A stretch of DNA of 64,000 nucleotides from the NCBI RefSeq assembly GCF_900607235.1, contig NZ_LR027848.1, forward strand, positions 359,230 through 423,229, given 5' to 3'. Origin of the DNA: Olivibacter jilunii (lineage in GTDB: Bacteria; Bacteroidota; Bacteroidia; Sphingobacteriales; Sphingobacteriaceae). How positions within the stretch are numbered: position 1 is the stretch's first letter; each line of letters opens with the position of its first letter. Of this stretch, positions 25,058 to 34,999 are shown piece after piece. Under the pieces are notes generated by a model. It saw only the letters and a program-made list of their open reading frames with translations. It made no database searches and had not been told where the DNA came from. A program made the translations under genes and the position numbers.

Positions 25058-27844
25058 CTAGTGTGCTTCAAGCCAATTTTGCCCTTCACCAATTTCCACC
25101 ACAATGGGAACTTCTGTTTTTAAAGCTCCCTTCATACGCGCTTCTATAATTTCCTTAAACGCTGCAACCTCATTCCTTGGTACGTCAAACACCAATTCAT
25201 CATGTACTTGCATTGTCATTTTTCCTTTAAGATTAGCTTGCTGAATATCTTGATGAATGTGAATCATCGCAATTTTAATCAAATCGGCAGCCGATCCTTG
25301 TATAGGGGCATTGATCGCATTTCGCTCTGCAAAACCTCGTACCGTAGCGTTGGCCGAATTAATGTCCCTCAGGTAACGTCGACGTTTTAACAGCGTTTCT
25401 ACATAACCGTGCTCTTTAGCAAAGGCGATGGTATTATTCATATAATTACGGATGCCCGGATACTGAATAAAATATTGTTCAATCATATCCGCTGCTTCCC
25501 GACGCGGGATTCCTAAGCTTTGCGACAGACCAAATGCCGATTGCCCATAAATAATCCCGAAGTTCACCGCCTTTGCATTCCGCCTTTGATTACCGGTAAC
25601 TTCCTCCAAACCTACGCCGTACACCTTGGCCGCTGTCGCTGTGTGAATATCCAAGCCCTTTGCAAAAGCATCCAGCATATTGGCATCTTTACTGATTTCT
25701 GCAATTAAGCGAAGTTCAATCTGCGAATAATCCGCCGAAAGGATAACATGCTCGTCATCACGTGCGATAAAAGCTTTCCGAACTTCTCTTCCCCGCTCCG
25801 TGCGAATCGGGATATTTTGAAGATTGGGGTTGTTTGAACTTAACCTTCCAGTTGCGGCCACCGCCTGGTTATAAGAGGTATGTACACGTCCGGTTTTCGT
25901 ATTGATCAACTGGGGTAGCGCGTCAACATAAGTTGATCGCAACTTTTGTAACTGCCTATATTCCAGTATATCCTGCACAATGTCACTCTTATTGGCAAGC
26001 GCCATGAGTACATCCTCTCCCGTTTGATATTGACCTGTCTTTGTCTTCTTTGCTTTTGGATCAAGCTGCAATTTATCAAATAAGACCTCTCCTAACTGTT
26101 TAGGGGAAGCAATATTAAAAGGCACACCTGCCTTCTCATAAATTCTTGCCTCCAGTATTTGAACTTCATTCTGTATCGCCAAGGAGAAGTCGGATAGCGC
26201 CTTCACATCGATCCGAACGCCTACCCTTTCCATATCTACCAATACCGGTACAAGTGGAAACTCGACTTCATGTGCCAGCTTATCAGCCTCAACCTTAATA
26301 AGCATGGGTTCAAAAATCTCTTTCAGCTGTAAAGTGATATCCGCATCCTCTGCGGCATAATCGCTAACCGTTTTAGGGTCTACATCGCGCATATTTAATT
26401 GCCCTTTGCCTTTTGGGCCGATTAACGTGGTAATGGACACCGGTGTATACCCCAAGTAATTTTCCGATAACACGTCCATTCCATGCCTAGTCTCGGGATC
26501 AATGAGATAATGAGCCAACATGGTATCAAAAAGCTCACCTGCAACCTTCACATCATACCAGCTCAAAACCAATATGTCGAACTTTAGATTTTGTCCGATT
26601 TTACCGATCGCAGGGTTTTCGAAAACAGGCTTAAATTGCTGAACCAATGCATGAGCCTCTTTTTGATCCGCTGATGCGGGTACATACCACGCTTGGCCTT
26701 TTTCTACCGAAAAGCTAAGTCCAACTAATTCGCAGCAATTAGCATCGGTACCGGTGGTTTCCGTATCGAAACAAAAAGACTTCTGGCTCGCTAAAAGTGC
26801 CAGCAATTCGTTCAGTTTTTCCTCGCTATCCACGAAGGTATAACTATGCTCCGTATTACCGATATGGTTTCCCGGAGCAGGCGATATTGTTGCTTCAGGT
26901 GCAGGCGCCGCGCTTTCTCCGGATGAGAAGAGATCCATTTGGCCACCGGCAGACACTTTATTGTCTACGACATTAAACTCTTCTCCAAACACTCGCTTAC
27001 CCAATGTTCTGAATTCCAATTCCGCAAATAACGGCTCCAATAAATCTTTATTGGCCTCCCTTATCATCAAGGTTTCAGCCTCAAATTCGACAGGCACATC
27101 GAGGATAATCGTTGCCAGCTTTTTTGAAATAAGTCCTTGTTCAGCATAGGTTTCGATATTTTCTTTTAGCTTTCCTTTCAATTGATCGCTATTGGCAATT
27201 ATTCCCTCAACCGATCCAAAATCCTGGATCAATTTTTTTGCTGTTTTCTCGCCAACTCCAGGGATGCCGGGTATATTATCAACCGCATCACCCCACAGAC
27301 CTAAGATATCAATTACCTGCTCTACTCTTTCGATTTCCCACTTCTCTAACACTTCCTTTACGCCCAGTATTTCATGTCCGTTTCCCATACGGGCAGGCTT
27401 GTAAATTTTGATATGATCGCTTACAAGCTGTGCATAATCTTTGTCAGGCGTCATACAAAAGACTTCAAAACCCGCTTGCTCTGCTTTTTTTGCCAAAGTC
27501 CCAATAATATCATCGGCCTCAAAACCGTCCATGGTAATCACCGGAATATTGAAACCTTCAATTAATCGAAAAATATAGGGAATAGCCGCTGCCAAATCTT
27601 CGGGCATAGCCTCCCGATGGGCTTTATACGCCTCGAAAGAGGTATGACGCTCTGTTGGCGCTTCGGTATCAAACACGACCGCCATGTGCGATGGGTTTTC
27701 CTTTTTTAGTACTTCCAATAAAGTATTCGTAAAGCCCATAATAGCGGAAGTATTCAATCCTGTAGAGGTAAAGCGAGGACTTTTACTTAATGCGAAATGA
27801 GCCCGGTATATCAGAGCCATACCATCTAACAAAAAAAGTTTCAT
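25058..27844 (-). CDS. polA: DNA polymerase I
   Basis: 928 residues, full length. Three domains: 5'-3' exonuclease (about 1-290, with DGFEADDIIGTLA and GVGEKTAKKLI), 3'-5' proofreading exonuclease with intact DTETTGTD (about 360), and the polymerase with motif A DYSQIELRLIAE, motif B RRNAKAVNFGIIYG and motif C QVHDELVFDVP. It processes Okazaki fragments and fills repair gaps. A -7 box lies 78 nt upstream. The downstream MORN-like gene begins 1 bp after its stop. Confidence 0.97.
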   Translation of the reverse strand: MKLFLLDGMALIYRAHFALSKSPRFTSTGLNTSAIMGFTNTLLEVLKKENPSHMAVVFDTEAPTERHTSFEAYKAHREAMPEDLAAAIPYIFRLIEGFNIPVITMDGFEADDIIGTLAKKAEQAGFEVFCMTPDKDYAQLVSDHIKIYKPARMGNGHEILGVKEVLEKWEIERVEQVIDILGLWGDAVDNIPGIPGVGEKTAKKLIQDFGSVEGIIANSDQLKGKLKENIETYAEQGLISKKLATIILDVPVEFEAETLMIREANKDLLEPLFAELEFRTLGKRVFGEEFNVVDNKVSAGGQMDLFSSGESAAPAPEATISPAPGNHIGNTEHSYTFVDSEEKLNELLALLASQKSFCFDTETTGTDANCCELVGLSFSVEKGQAWYVPASADQKEAHALVQQFKPVFENPAIGKIGQNLKFDILVLSWYDVKVAGELFDTMLAHYLIDPETRHGMDVLSENYLGYTPVSITTLIGPKGKGQLNMRDVDPKTVSDYAAEDADITLQLKEIFEPMLIKVEADKLAHEVEFPLVPVLVDMERVGVRIDVKALSDFSLAIQNEVQILEARIYEKAGVPFNIASPKQLGEVLFDKLQLDPKAKKTKTGQYQTGEDVLMALANKSDIVQDILEYRQLQKLRSTYVDALPQLINTKTGRVHTSYNQAVAATGRLSSNNPNLQNIPIRTERGREVRKAFIARDDEHVILSADYSQIELRLIAEISKDANMLDAFAKGLDIHTATAAKVYGVGLEEVTGNQRRNAKAVNFGIIYGQSAFGLSQSLGIPRREAADMIEQYFIQYPGIRNYMNNTIAFAKEHGYVETLLKRRRYLRDINSANATVRGFAERNAINAPIQGSAADLIKIAMIHIHQDIQQANLKGKMTMQVHDELVFDVPRNEVAAFKEIIEARMKGALKTEVPIVVEIGEGQNWLEAH

Positions 27845-27921
27845 TGGAATATGTTTATTCGTTATCGTTCAATCTTGGACTTAGTAAGAAGACATTTTCT
27901 ATCCCCTCCCATCGTTGGATA

Positions 27922-27929
27922 CAAAGTTA
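27922..27929 (-). promoter_or_regulatory. -7 element upstream of polA
   Basis: On the minus strand TAACTTTG matches TAnnTTTG, 77 nt before the polA ATG. The 312-bp gap 27845-28156 otherwise holds only the terminator of the next gene. Confidence 0.4.
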
Positions 27930-28098
27930 ACAGAATAGGCCGATTTTGAAATATCACTTGCTAATTCCATCAGGAATTTCGCTTTTAAAAAAGAAAGGTT
28001 TTTATTAGCCTATTTTTATAGCTTTTCTTTATGCTTGATCATAAAGGCCCGAACAACTGGGGAGCTTTGCGCTGAGCTTCTATGAATACCTTTAAAAC

Positions 28099-28130
28099 AA
28101 AAAAAGAGTAAGCTTAAAATCGCTTACTCT
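28099..28130 (-). terminator. Intrinsic terminator after the OmpA-like lipoprotein gene
   Basis: On the minus strand AGAGTAAGC and GCTTACTCT form a perfect 9-bp stem with an 8-nt loop, followed by a run of T residues. It ends the transcript of the gene at 28157-28846. Confidence 0.85.
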
Positions 28131-28156
28131 CTTGAGTATGTAGTGAATGTTTTAGG

Positions 28157-28846
28157 CTACATTGAACTTTGCTGCTTCGCCTCTTCCTTCATCTTTTCGT
28201 TAGCAACAATTACGATTTCTACGCGTCGATTCTGGGCGCGTCCGGCTTCGGTACTATTATCAGCAATTGGCTCATTAAAGCTTTTTCCTTCTGTCTTTGC
28301 CCGGCTAGAGGATAATCCTTGTGCCACTGCATAATTTTTTACAGCGGCAGCCCTACGTTCCGATAGTCCCTGATTATACTCCGCTGTTCCTTTGTTGTCA
28401 GTGTGACCTATAATCAAAATGTCGGTATCAGGATTGTCGTTCAACGACTTAACCAAGTTCTTAATGTTAGTTTGGGCTTCCGGCTTTAAGGCTGTTTGGT
28501 CAAATCCGAATAAGATGCCTGAATCGAATTTGACAATGATACCTTCACCTGCTTGTACGACTTCCGCACCGTCTACTGTCCGCTCAATTTCTGCGGCCTG
28601 TTTGTCCATTTTCTTTCCAATCAGCCCACCGGCCACTCCACCAAGAGCTCCACCGATGATGGCTCCCACAGCCGTATTACCTGCTTTTTTACCAATAAGC
28701 GCACCTAATCCTGCTCCACCTACGGCACCTATACCTGCACCTTTTTGGGTGTTATTCATGGATTTAACTGTATTACAGCTGGTGAATAACATACTTGATG
28801 TAGCCAGTGCCACACCAAAAATAGCTATGTTCTTTTTTATGCTCAT
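28157..28846 (-). CDS. OmpA-family lipoprotein with glycine-zipper segment
   Basis: 229 residues. Lipoprotein leader MSIKKNIAIFGVALATSSMLFTSC with Cys about 24, then a glycine zipper (GAGIGAVGGAGLGALIGKKAGNTAVGAIIGGALGGVAGGLIGKKMDKQ, about 37-85), then an OmpA C-terminal peptidoglycan-binding domain (about 110-215) with IIGHTDNKGTAEYNQGLSERRAAAV and the closing NRRVEIVI. It should link the outer membrane to the cell wall, similar to YiaD. A clear terminator follows. Confidence 0.9.
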   Translation of the reverse strand: MSIKKNIAIFGVALATSSMLFTSCNTVKSMNNTQKGAGIGAVGGAGLGALIGKKAGNTAVGAIIGGALGGVAGGLIGKKMDKQAAEIERTVDGAEVVQAGEGIIVKFDSGILFGFDQTALKPEAQTNIKNLVKSLNDNPDTDILIIGHTDNKGTAEYNQGLSERRAAAVKNYAVAQGLSSSRAKTEGKSFNEPIADNSTEAGRAQNRRVEIVIVANEKMKEEAKQQSSM

Positions 28847-28943
28847 TTTAATATTTTTTGATGACGTTAAAAGTTATACAAACCAAGTGCCAAAAAGTTT
28901 TTGATTTAAAACATTAACTTTAGGCCAAGTTAATTTCACACAT

Positions 28944-31871
28944 ATGAAACATACAAATATACTATCCATTCTATTTCTTTTTATAGGCATAGGCACTTTA
29001 TTCGGGCAGCAGGCATACGAATGGAAGACCGCTACTAGCGACGGTTATACTTACCGTTACGTCACAAACGACCCCACGCAGTCTAGATTTTATACCTTAA
29101 AGAACGGTCTTACCGTAATTTTAAGTCCTTCTACGAAAGAACCACGAATTCAAACCTATATAGCGGTCAAAGCAGGAAGTAAAACGGACCCGGCAAGCCA
29201 TACCGGTTTAGCGCACTATCTTGAGCATCTACTCTTTAAAGGTACGGACAAATTTGGAACCTTAACGTGGTCGAAAGAACAGCCTTTGCTAAACCAGATT
29301 GATAAATTATATGAGCAATATAATTCAACAACCGACTCAGCGAAACGAAAAGCGATTTATACCGAAATTGACCGAGTTTCAGGTGAAGCGGCAAAATTCG
29401 CTATCGCTAATGAATATGATAAGTTGATGGCCAACATGGGTTCGCAAGGGAGCAACGCTTTTACATCATTTGAACAGACCGTTTACATCGAAAACATCCC
29501 CTCTTCGTCCATCGATAAGTTTTTAGCCGTACAGGCGGAGCGATTTCGGAATCCGATTTTCAGAATTTTTCACACCGAATTGGAGGCTGTCTATGAAGAA
29601 AAGAACAGGGGCTTGGATAATGATGGCACTAAGGTATTCGAATCCATGTTTGAAAATCTATTTCCAAACAGCTATGGTAAGCAAACAACCATAGGGACAA
29701 TCGAACATTTAAAGAATCCTTCTTTAATTGCAATCAGAGATTATTATCGAACATACTATGTCCCCAATAATATGGCCATCATTATGTCGGGAGATTTTAA
29801 TCCAGATCTCGTGATAAAAAAAATCGATACTGGCTTTTCCTTTATGAAGGAGAAAGAAGTACCGGCCTACCACTTTGAACCTGAAAAGGAAATGGTAACA
29901 CCAATTCTTAAGGAAGTGGTTGGGCCAACACCTGAAAGTGTGATGATTGGCTACCGCTTTCCGGGATCTCAGAGTAAGGACACCCAATTACTAGAGCTGA
30001 TCGGTAGCATTCTTACCAATGGTAACGCAGGTCTATTCGATCTCAATTTAGTTAAAAAACAACGCCTGCTTTCTGCCGCAGCCTTTCCTTATGTACTCAA
30101 AGATTATAGTACGCTACTCTTGCAAGGAAGGCCTATGAAAGGTCAATCATTGGATGAGGTAAAACAGCTGATGCTGGACGAGATTGAAAAGCTCAAAACA
30201 GGCATGTTCTCTGATGAGCTTTTAATTGGCATCCTTAATAACGCCAAAAAGTATACTATCGAGTCGAACGAAAGCTACAGATCCAGAGCAAGCAGCCTGA
30301 TGGATGCCTTTACATCGGATATAGATTGGCGACGAATGGTCGCTTATAATAGTACACTGGCGACAATCACGAAGCAAGACATCATGCTTTTCGCAAAGAA
30401 ATACTTAAATAATAATTATGTCGCCGTCTATAAGAAGAAGGGGGAGGATAAAAGTATAAAGAAAGTTGAGAAACCGGCAATTACACCGGTTGAAGTGAAC
30501 AGAGATGCTCAATCTGCTTTTTTGAAGCAAGTGAATGAGATGCCGGAAACACCGGTCGCTCCTATGTGGATCGATTACGGCAAAGATATTAATCGAGACC
30601 GAATTAATGGGCTAACGCTCTTGTCGGTGGAAAATAAAACGAACGATATTTTTCGCTTGAGCTATCGATTAGAAATGGGTAGCTATCACAACAAATTACT
30701 GCCCATTGCCGCCGAATATTTACAATATATTGGTACATCGACAAAAAGCGCAGAGGATATCAGTAAGGCCTTTTATCAAATTGCATCATCCTTTGATGTT
30801 AACGTTTCTTCGGAAGTTAGCTCCATTAGCTTAGATGGCTTGCAGGAGAATTTCGGACAGGCGGTTCAATTACTGGAGGATTTATTGAAAAATTGCCAGC
30901 CGGATGAACAAGCTTGGCAGCGTTTAAAATCGCGTCTGAAGAAAGCACGTGAGGATGCTAAACTGGATAAAAGTGCTATCTTAAAAGGCTTGGTGAGTTA
31001 CGCCCAGTATGGTGCAAAAAATCCATTTAATTACGTGTTAACAGATGAAGAACTGGAAGCAGTTCAAGCCAGTGAATTAACGGATATTTTGCACGATCTG
31101 ATAAACTACGAACATCAGGTTATCTACTATGGCCCTAAGAGTACGGCATCGCTAAGCAGTGAATTAAGCGCTTTGCATGTTACAGCCAGTCCCCTAAAGG
31201 CTTATCCAGCTCCGGTAAAGTTCGAAAAGACGACGCAGAATGAATCAAAAGTATATTTTGCACATTATGATATGGTGCAAGCTGAAATCGATTGGTTCAG
31301 AAATTCTGATGTGTATGATCCGGATAAAACGGCGGTTATTCAACTTTTTAATAACTATTTTGGTGGCGGGATGAGCGGTATTGTTTTTCAAACGATTCGG
31401 GAATCTAAAGCACTTGCCTATTCTACCTATGCGGTTTACTCTTCTCCAAGTAAGAAGGATGATCGTTACAGTATTCTGGCTTACGTAGGCACACAGGCGG
31501 ATAAACTGAAGGAGGCTATATCAGGAATGAACGAGCTGCTTCACGATTTGCCTGCCTCTGAAAAAGTCTTCAATACCAGCAAAGAAGGGTTACTCAGGTC
31601 GCTCGAAACCAGCCGTATTACAGAAGATGGCATTATTTATTCTTTCTTAAATGCGCGGCGATTAGGTGTCGATTATGATATGCGTAAGAAAGTATATAAT
31701 GAAGTGAAAGACATGAATTTTTCGGACCTGCAGTATTTTCATCGTAGTGAGTTTAAGGGAAAGGCCTATTCATATTGCATCGTAGGAAGCAGAGAACGTG
31801 TGAAAAACACGGATCTCGCAGCATATGGGACGGTGCAAGAGCTTGATCTGAAAACGCTTTTTGGCTACTAA
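28944..31871 (+). CDS. M16-family zinc metallopeptidase, two-domain
   Basis: 975 residues with signal peptide (MKHTNILSILFLFIGIGTLFGQ). The inverted zinc motif HYLEH is at 91-95 (His91, Glu94, His95) and the third ligand Glu lies in ELEAVYEEKNRGLDND (about 212-226). A second, catalytically inactive M16 half covers about 560-975. Such periplasmic pitrilysin-type enzymes degrade peptides. It is transcribed alone and followed by a strong hairpin. Confidence 0.92.
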   Translation: MKHTNILSILFLFIGIGTLFGQQAYEWKTATSDGYTYRYVTNDPTQSRFYTLKNGLTVILSPSTKEPRIQTYIAVKAGSKTDPASHTGLAHYLEHLLFKGTDKFGTLTWSKEQPLLNQIDKLYEQYNSTTDSAKRKAIYTEIDRVSGEAAKFAIANEYDKLMANMGSQGSNAFTSFEQTVYIENIPSSSIDKFLAVQAERFRNPIFRIFHTELEAVYEEKNRGLDNDGTKVFESMFENLFPNSYGKQTTIGTIEHLKNPSLIAIRDYYRTYYVPNNMAIIMSGDFNPDLVIKKIDTGFSFMKEKEVPAYHFEPEKEMVTPILKEVVGPTPESVMIGYRFPGSQSKDTQLLELIGSILTNGNAGLFDLNLVKKQRLLSAAAFPYVLKDYSTLLLQGRPMKGQSLDEVKQLMLDEIEKLKTGMFSDELLIGILNNAKKYTIESNESYRSRASSLMDAFTSDIDWRRMVAYNSTLATITKQDIMLFAKKYLNNNYVAVYKKKGEDKSIKKVEKPAITPVEVNRDAQSAFLKQVNEMPETPVAPMWIDYGKDINRDRINGLTLLSVENKTNDIFRLSYRLEMGSYHNKLLPIAAEYLQYIGTSTKSAEDISKAFYQIASSFDVNVSSEVSSISLDGLQENFGQAVQLLEDLLKNCQPDEQAWQRLKSRLKKAREDAKLDKSAILKGLVSYAQYGAKNPFNYVLTDEELEAVQASELTDILHDLINYEHQVIYYGPKSTASLSSELSALHVTASPLKAYPAPVKFEKTTQNESKVYFAHYDMVQAEIDWFRNSDVYDPDKTAVIQLFNNYFGGGMSGIVFQTIRESKALAYSTYAVYSSPSKKDDRYSILAYVGTQADKLKEAISGMNELLHDLPASEKVFNTSKEGLLRSLETSRITEDGIIYSFLNARRLGVDYDMRKKVYNEVKDMNFSDLQYFHRSEFKGKAYSYCIVGSRERVKNTDLAAYGTVQELDLKTLFGY

Positions 31872-31881
31872 ATCTCTGAGA

Positions 31882-31915
31882 AGAGCTGTTTGAAAATGAC
31901 AAATCAAACAGCTCT
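31882..31915. terminator. Hairpin after the M16 peptidase gene
   Basis: AGAGCTGTTTGA (31882-31893) and TCAAACAGCTCT (31904-31915) form a perfect 12-bp stem with a 10-nt loop between two convergent genes. No U-tract follows, so it may serve mainly as an mRNA 3' end stabiliser. Confidence 0.6.
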
Positions 31916-31925
31916 CGCAAACGAA

Positions 31926-32702
31926 CTAGTATTCCTTTTTATTGAGTTGTTGTTCAGGAATTGGAATCTTCGGCAAGGTTTCTGCCTTTGGTCTACCATC
32001 GCGTTCAAATTTTTCCAGAGACGCCTTTAGATAATCCCGAATATCGTACTCATTCCAGTACCTACACTGCTCGTAACTCGGACGGTAGAGCGACATAAAA
32101 TTCATGAGATCATCTCCCTGCAAACCGGTAATCTCGCCAACATTATATTTATTGAATTTTTTATCGACCTCAGTCTCTTTTATTTCATTCTGCGCATAAT
32201 TGTTGAATCTTCTGGCATTCTTTGCTGACCGACTGAAAGTACCATACAAAGCGCTTAATGGATTAAAGAAGTAGGCCAATGCCTTAGGCTTGCGAGCCCC
32301 ATAGGGTGTCTGCTTTTCGTAATCCTCCAATATATCCTGAAGCTCTTCTTTTCTGGTTTTGCCCGTAACAGTGACCGTTTCCAATTCAATGGTGGGATTT
32401 AAACTTACCACAATATTTTTGGGATCGGTAATACGATAATACTCTGATGAATAGGCATACTTAGTAACTATAAGCGTATCCCCAGCCTTAGCAGGAATGA
32501 CAAAACCGCCCTCACTGTTTGAAATCGCTTTCTCCAAGGTCCTTCTATTGGTAATTGTAGCTTCCGCGACTCTCTTTGGGGTGCCTTTCTCCAGAACTAT
32601 TCCCTCAAGTGTCTCCTGCGCGTGTACCAAGGAGCCCAAACTAAGTAAAAATAGTGTCAGAACGGTGTTATATATGCTTTTAAAGTGTTTTTTGCGCTCC
32701 AT
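31926..32702 (-). CDS. Secreted protein with carboxypeptidase-like regulatory domain
   Basis: 258 residues from the ATG at 32702 (MERKKHFKSIYN...), giving the signal peptide NTVLTLFLLSLGSLVHAQ. The mature N-terminus (ETLEGIVLEKGTPKRVAEATITNRRTLEKAISNSEGGFVIPAKAGDTLIVTKYAYSSE) is a CarboxypepD_reg-like beta domain. The charged C-terminal part (about 120-258) is specific to this Bacteroidota family. No barrel follows, so it is not a receptor. Function unknown. Confidence 0.75.
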   Translation of the reverse strand: MERKKHFKSIYNTVLTLFLLSLGSLVHAQETLEGIVLEKGTPKRVAEATITNRRTLEKAISNSEGGFVIPAKAGDTLIVTKYAYSSEYYRITDPKNIVVSLNPTIELETVTVTGKTRKEELQDILEDYEKQTPYGARKPKALAYFFNPLSALYGTFSRSAKNARRFNNYAQNEIKETEVDKKFNKYNVGEITGLQGDDLMNFMSLYRPSYEQCRYWNEYDIRDYLKASLEKFERDGRPKAETLPKIPIPEQQLNKKEY

Positions 32703-32877
32703 ACTTCTCCTCGGTAAACATAACAAATCATTTGCATTAATAGTGCTAAAAAATGTTAAATTAGCTAGTGACTATCAGTTGCCGACAGTTGTCCCGTCAT
32801 TATGATCCCATTAGCTAATTACCTACGATGAACAACGATATCATTACCTGATGTTCGCAAATGTCAAGCATTTTATC

Positions 32878-32885
32878 TAAGTTTG
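32878..32885 (+). promoter_or_regulatory. -7 element upstream of yicC
   Basis: TAAGTTTG matches TAnnTTTG and ends 3 nt before the ATG at 32889. TTCG at 32854-32857 lies at the proper distance for a weak -33 box. A leaderless mRNA for yicC-gmk-nadD is predicted. Confidence 0.5.
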
Positions 32886-32888
32886 CAT

Positions 32889-33764
32889 ATGATAAAATCA
32901 ATGACCGGATTTGGTTTAGGGACCAAAGAAAGTGCCAAAGCGAAATATACGGTAGAAATTAAGTCGCTAAACTCAAAATATTTAGAACTTAGTCTGAAGT
33001 TACCTAAAACTTTCTCTGAAAAAGAGTTATTCCTTCGTAACGAGTGTACTAAACTGATTGAACGGGGGAAGGTCAATATAACGGTCAACGTCGAATATGC
33101 CGATGCCGCAGCGAAGGCGGCCACCATTGATGGCGGTTTGTTGAAAAATTACTATCACCAACTAAAAGCCATTGCAACAGATCTTGGCGATCCTACGGAA
33201 AATATATTCGAATTAGCACTGAATTTGCCGGAGGTCATAAGCTACGCCGAAGAGGCTGCCGATGAAGAAGAATGGCAAGATTTGCTGGATACATTTTATT
33301 TAGCATTGGAGAAATTCCAACAATTCCGGTCGGATGAAGGAAAAGTTCTCAAAGATGATCTTTTTAAACGAAACCAAATCATTTTGGAGCTTCTATTAAC
33401 CGTAGAAAGCCAAGAAGTAGCTCGGATTCCATTAATCAGAGAACGTATCAGTAATTATATGGAAGAGGCCGTAGGCGGCGAAAATGTTGATAAAAATCGT
33501 TTCGAACAAGAGTTGATTTTTTATATTGATAAGTTAGATATAACAGAGGAAAAGGTCAGATTGCGAAGCCATTGCGAGTACTTTGGTAAGATCCTGACTG
33601 CACCGGATGCAAATGGAAAAAAATTAGGTTTTATCTCCCAGGAGATGGGACGTGAAATCAATACGCTTGGATCGAAGGCAAACAATGCACAGATTCAGCA
33701 GACGGTTGTTCAAATGAAGGAAGAGCTGGAAAAAATCAAGGAACAATTACTAAATATTTTATAG
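32889..33764 (+). CDS. yicC: YicC/YloC-family endoribonuclease
   Basis: 291 residues from the ATG at 32889 (the frame upstream overlaps the promoter). N-terminal signature MIKSMTGFGLGTKES and C-terminal domain with LGFISQEMGREINTLGSKANNAQIQ, both diagnostic. YicC members act as ribonucleases, in E. coli aiding decay of certain small RNAs. It is the first gene of a cluster with gmk (20 bp gap) and nadD (13 bp gap), a common bacterial arrangement for yicC-gmk. Confidence 0.92.
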   Translation: MIKSMTGFGLGTKESAKAKYTVEIKSLNSKYLELSLKLPKTFSEKELFLRNECTKLIERGKVNITVNVEYADAAAKAATIDGGLLKNYYHQLKAIATDLGDPTENIFELALNLPEVISYAEEAADEEEWQDLLDTFYLALEKFQQFRSDEGKVLKDDLFKRNQIILELLLTVESQEVARIPLIRERISNYMEEAVGGENVDKNRFEQELIFYIDKLDITEEKVRLRSHCEYFGKILTAPDANGKKLGFISQEMGREINTLGSKANNAQIQQTVVQMKEELEKIKEQLLNIL

Positions 33765-33784
33765 AATAAACTTGTCATTACCGG

Positions 33785-34351
33785 ATGGAAGGAAAGCTAA
33801 TTATCTTCTCCGCACCCTCAGGCGCTGGAAAAACAACAATAGTAAAGTGGTTACTGGAAAAATTTAATGACAAGATTGCCTTTTCAATCTCTGCTAGCAC
33901 AAGAGAGCCCCGTGATGGCGAAGTGAATGGAAAGGATTATTACTTCATCACTAAAGAAGAGTTCTTACACCGCATTGCAAAAAAGGAGTTTGTAGAATTC
34001 GAGGAGGTATATTCCGGCACTTTTTATGGTACACTACGTGCTGAAATAGAACGCATTTGGATGGAAGGAAAAGCGGTTATCTTCGATATTGACGTCATTG
34101 GAGGCTTGCATTTAAAGAAAAAATTCGGCGAAAATGCGCTTGCAATTTTTGTACAGCCGCCTTCATTGGATGTGTTGGTAGAAAGATTACGTGGAAGAGG
34201 AACGGATACAGAAGAGAAACTTAAGGAGCGCATTGAAAAGGCCGGGAAAGAATTGGCTTATGCAGAGAAGTTTGATGTTATCCTAAAAAATGACGATCTT
34301 GACAAAGCGTGCCAAGAGGCGTCTGAATTATTGCTTGATTTTTTGAAATAA
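33785..34351 (+). CDS. gmk: Guanylate kinase
   Basis: 188 residues. P-loop SAPSGAGKTT (about 9-18), STREPRDGEVNGKDYYF (GMP binding, about 39-55) and EVYSGTFYGTL are all present. It phosphorylates GMP and dGMP with ATP. It lies between yicC and nadD in a probable operon. Confidence 0.96.
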   Translation: MEGKLIIFSAPSGAGKTTIVKWLLEKFNDKIAFSISASTREPRDGEVNGKDYYFITKEEFLHRIAKKEFVEFEEVYSGTFYGTLRAEIERIWMEGKAVIFDIDVIGGLHLKKKFGENALAIFVQPPSLDVLVERLRGRGTDTEEKLKERIEKAGKELAYAEKFDVILKNDDLDKACQEASELLLDFLK

Positions 34352-34364
34352 GGCGATTAACGGA

Positions 34365-34940
34365 ATGCAGAAAATAGGACTTTTTTTTGGTTCATTTAAT
34401 CCTATTCATATTGGCCATTTAATTATTGCTAATTACATGGCCAATTATACCGACCTTTCGGAGGTGTGGCTGGTGGTTTCACCGCATAACCCACTAAAAA
34501 GGAAGGATAGCCTTCTGAATATGTATGATCGATTGGAAATGGTAAACTTGGCCATTGACAATACAGACCGCATACGAGCAAGTGATATTGAATTCCGTCT
34601 TACGCAACCTTCCTATACCATTGACACCTTAGTCCACCTCAAGGAACGTTACCCTACCAAAGATTTCGTTTTAATTATGGGTTCCGACAACCTAGTTACA
34701 TTGAAGAAGTGGAAAAACTACGAAATCATTTTACGTGATTTTTTCGTTTATGTGTATCCAAGACCTGGTTATGATGCGGGCGAATGGGCGGAACATCCCC
34801 GAATTACTTTTACCGAAACGCCGTTAATGGAAATATCATCCACCTTTATTCGAAATGCCATAAAAGATCATAAAAGCGTAAAGTATTTTTTACCGGATAA
34901 AGTATTGGACTTTATTGATAAAAAAGGCGTTTATTTGTAG
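34365..34940 (+). CDS. nadD: Nicotinate-nucleotide adenylyltransferase
   Basis: 191 residues. The nucleotidyltransferase signature GLFFGSFNPIHIGHLIIA (about 4-21) with the HIGH motif is intact, as are the SYTIDTL and SSTFIRN segments. It makes deamido-NAD from nicotinate mononucleotide in NAD synthesis. It is the third gene of the yicC-gmk-nadD cluster. Confidence 0.95.
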   Translation: MQKIGLFFGSFNPIHIGHLIIANYMANYTDLSEVWLVVSPHNPLKRKDSLLNMYDRLEMVNLAIDNTDRIRASDIEFRLTQPSYTIDTLVHLKERYPTKDFVLIMGSDNLVTLKKWKNYEIILRDFFVYVYPRPGYDAGEWAEHPRITFTETPLMEISSTFIRNAIKDHKSVKYFLPDKVLDFIDKKGVYL

Positions 34941-34999
34941 TTGCATCGGCTATCAGCACCCAGTTGTTACTTATTCGTTATCCCCCGATCAATTATGAA

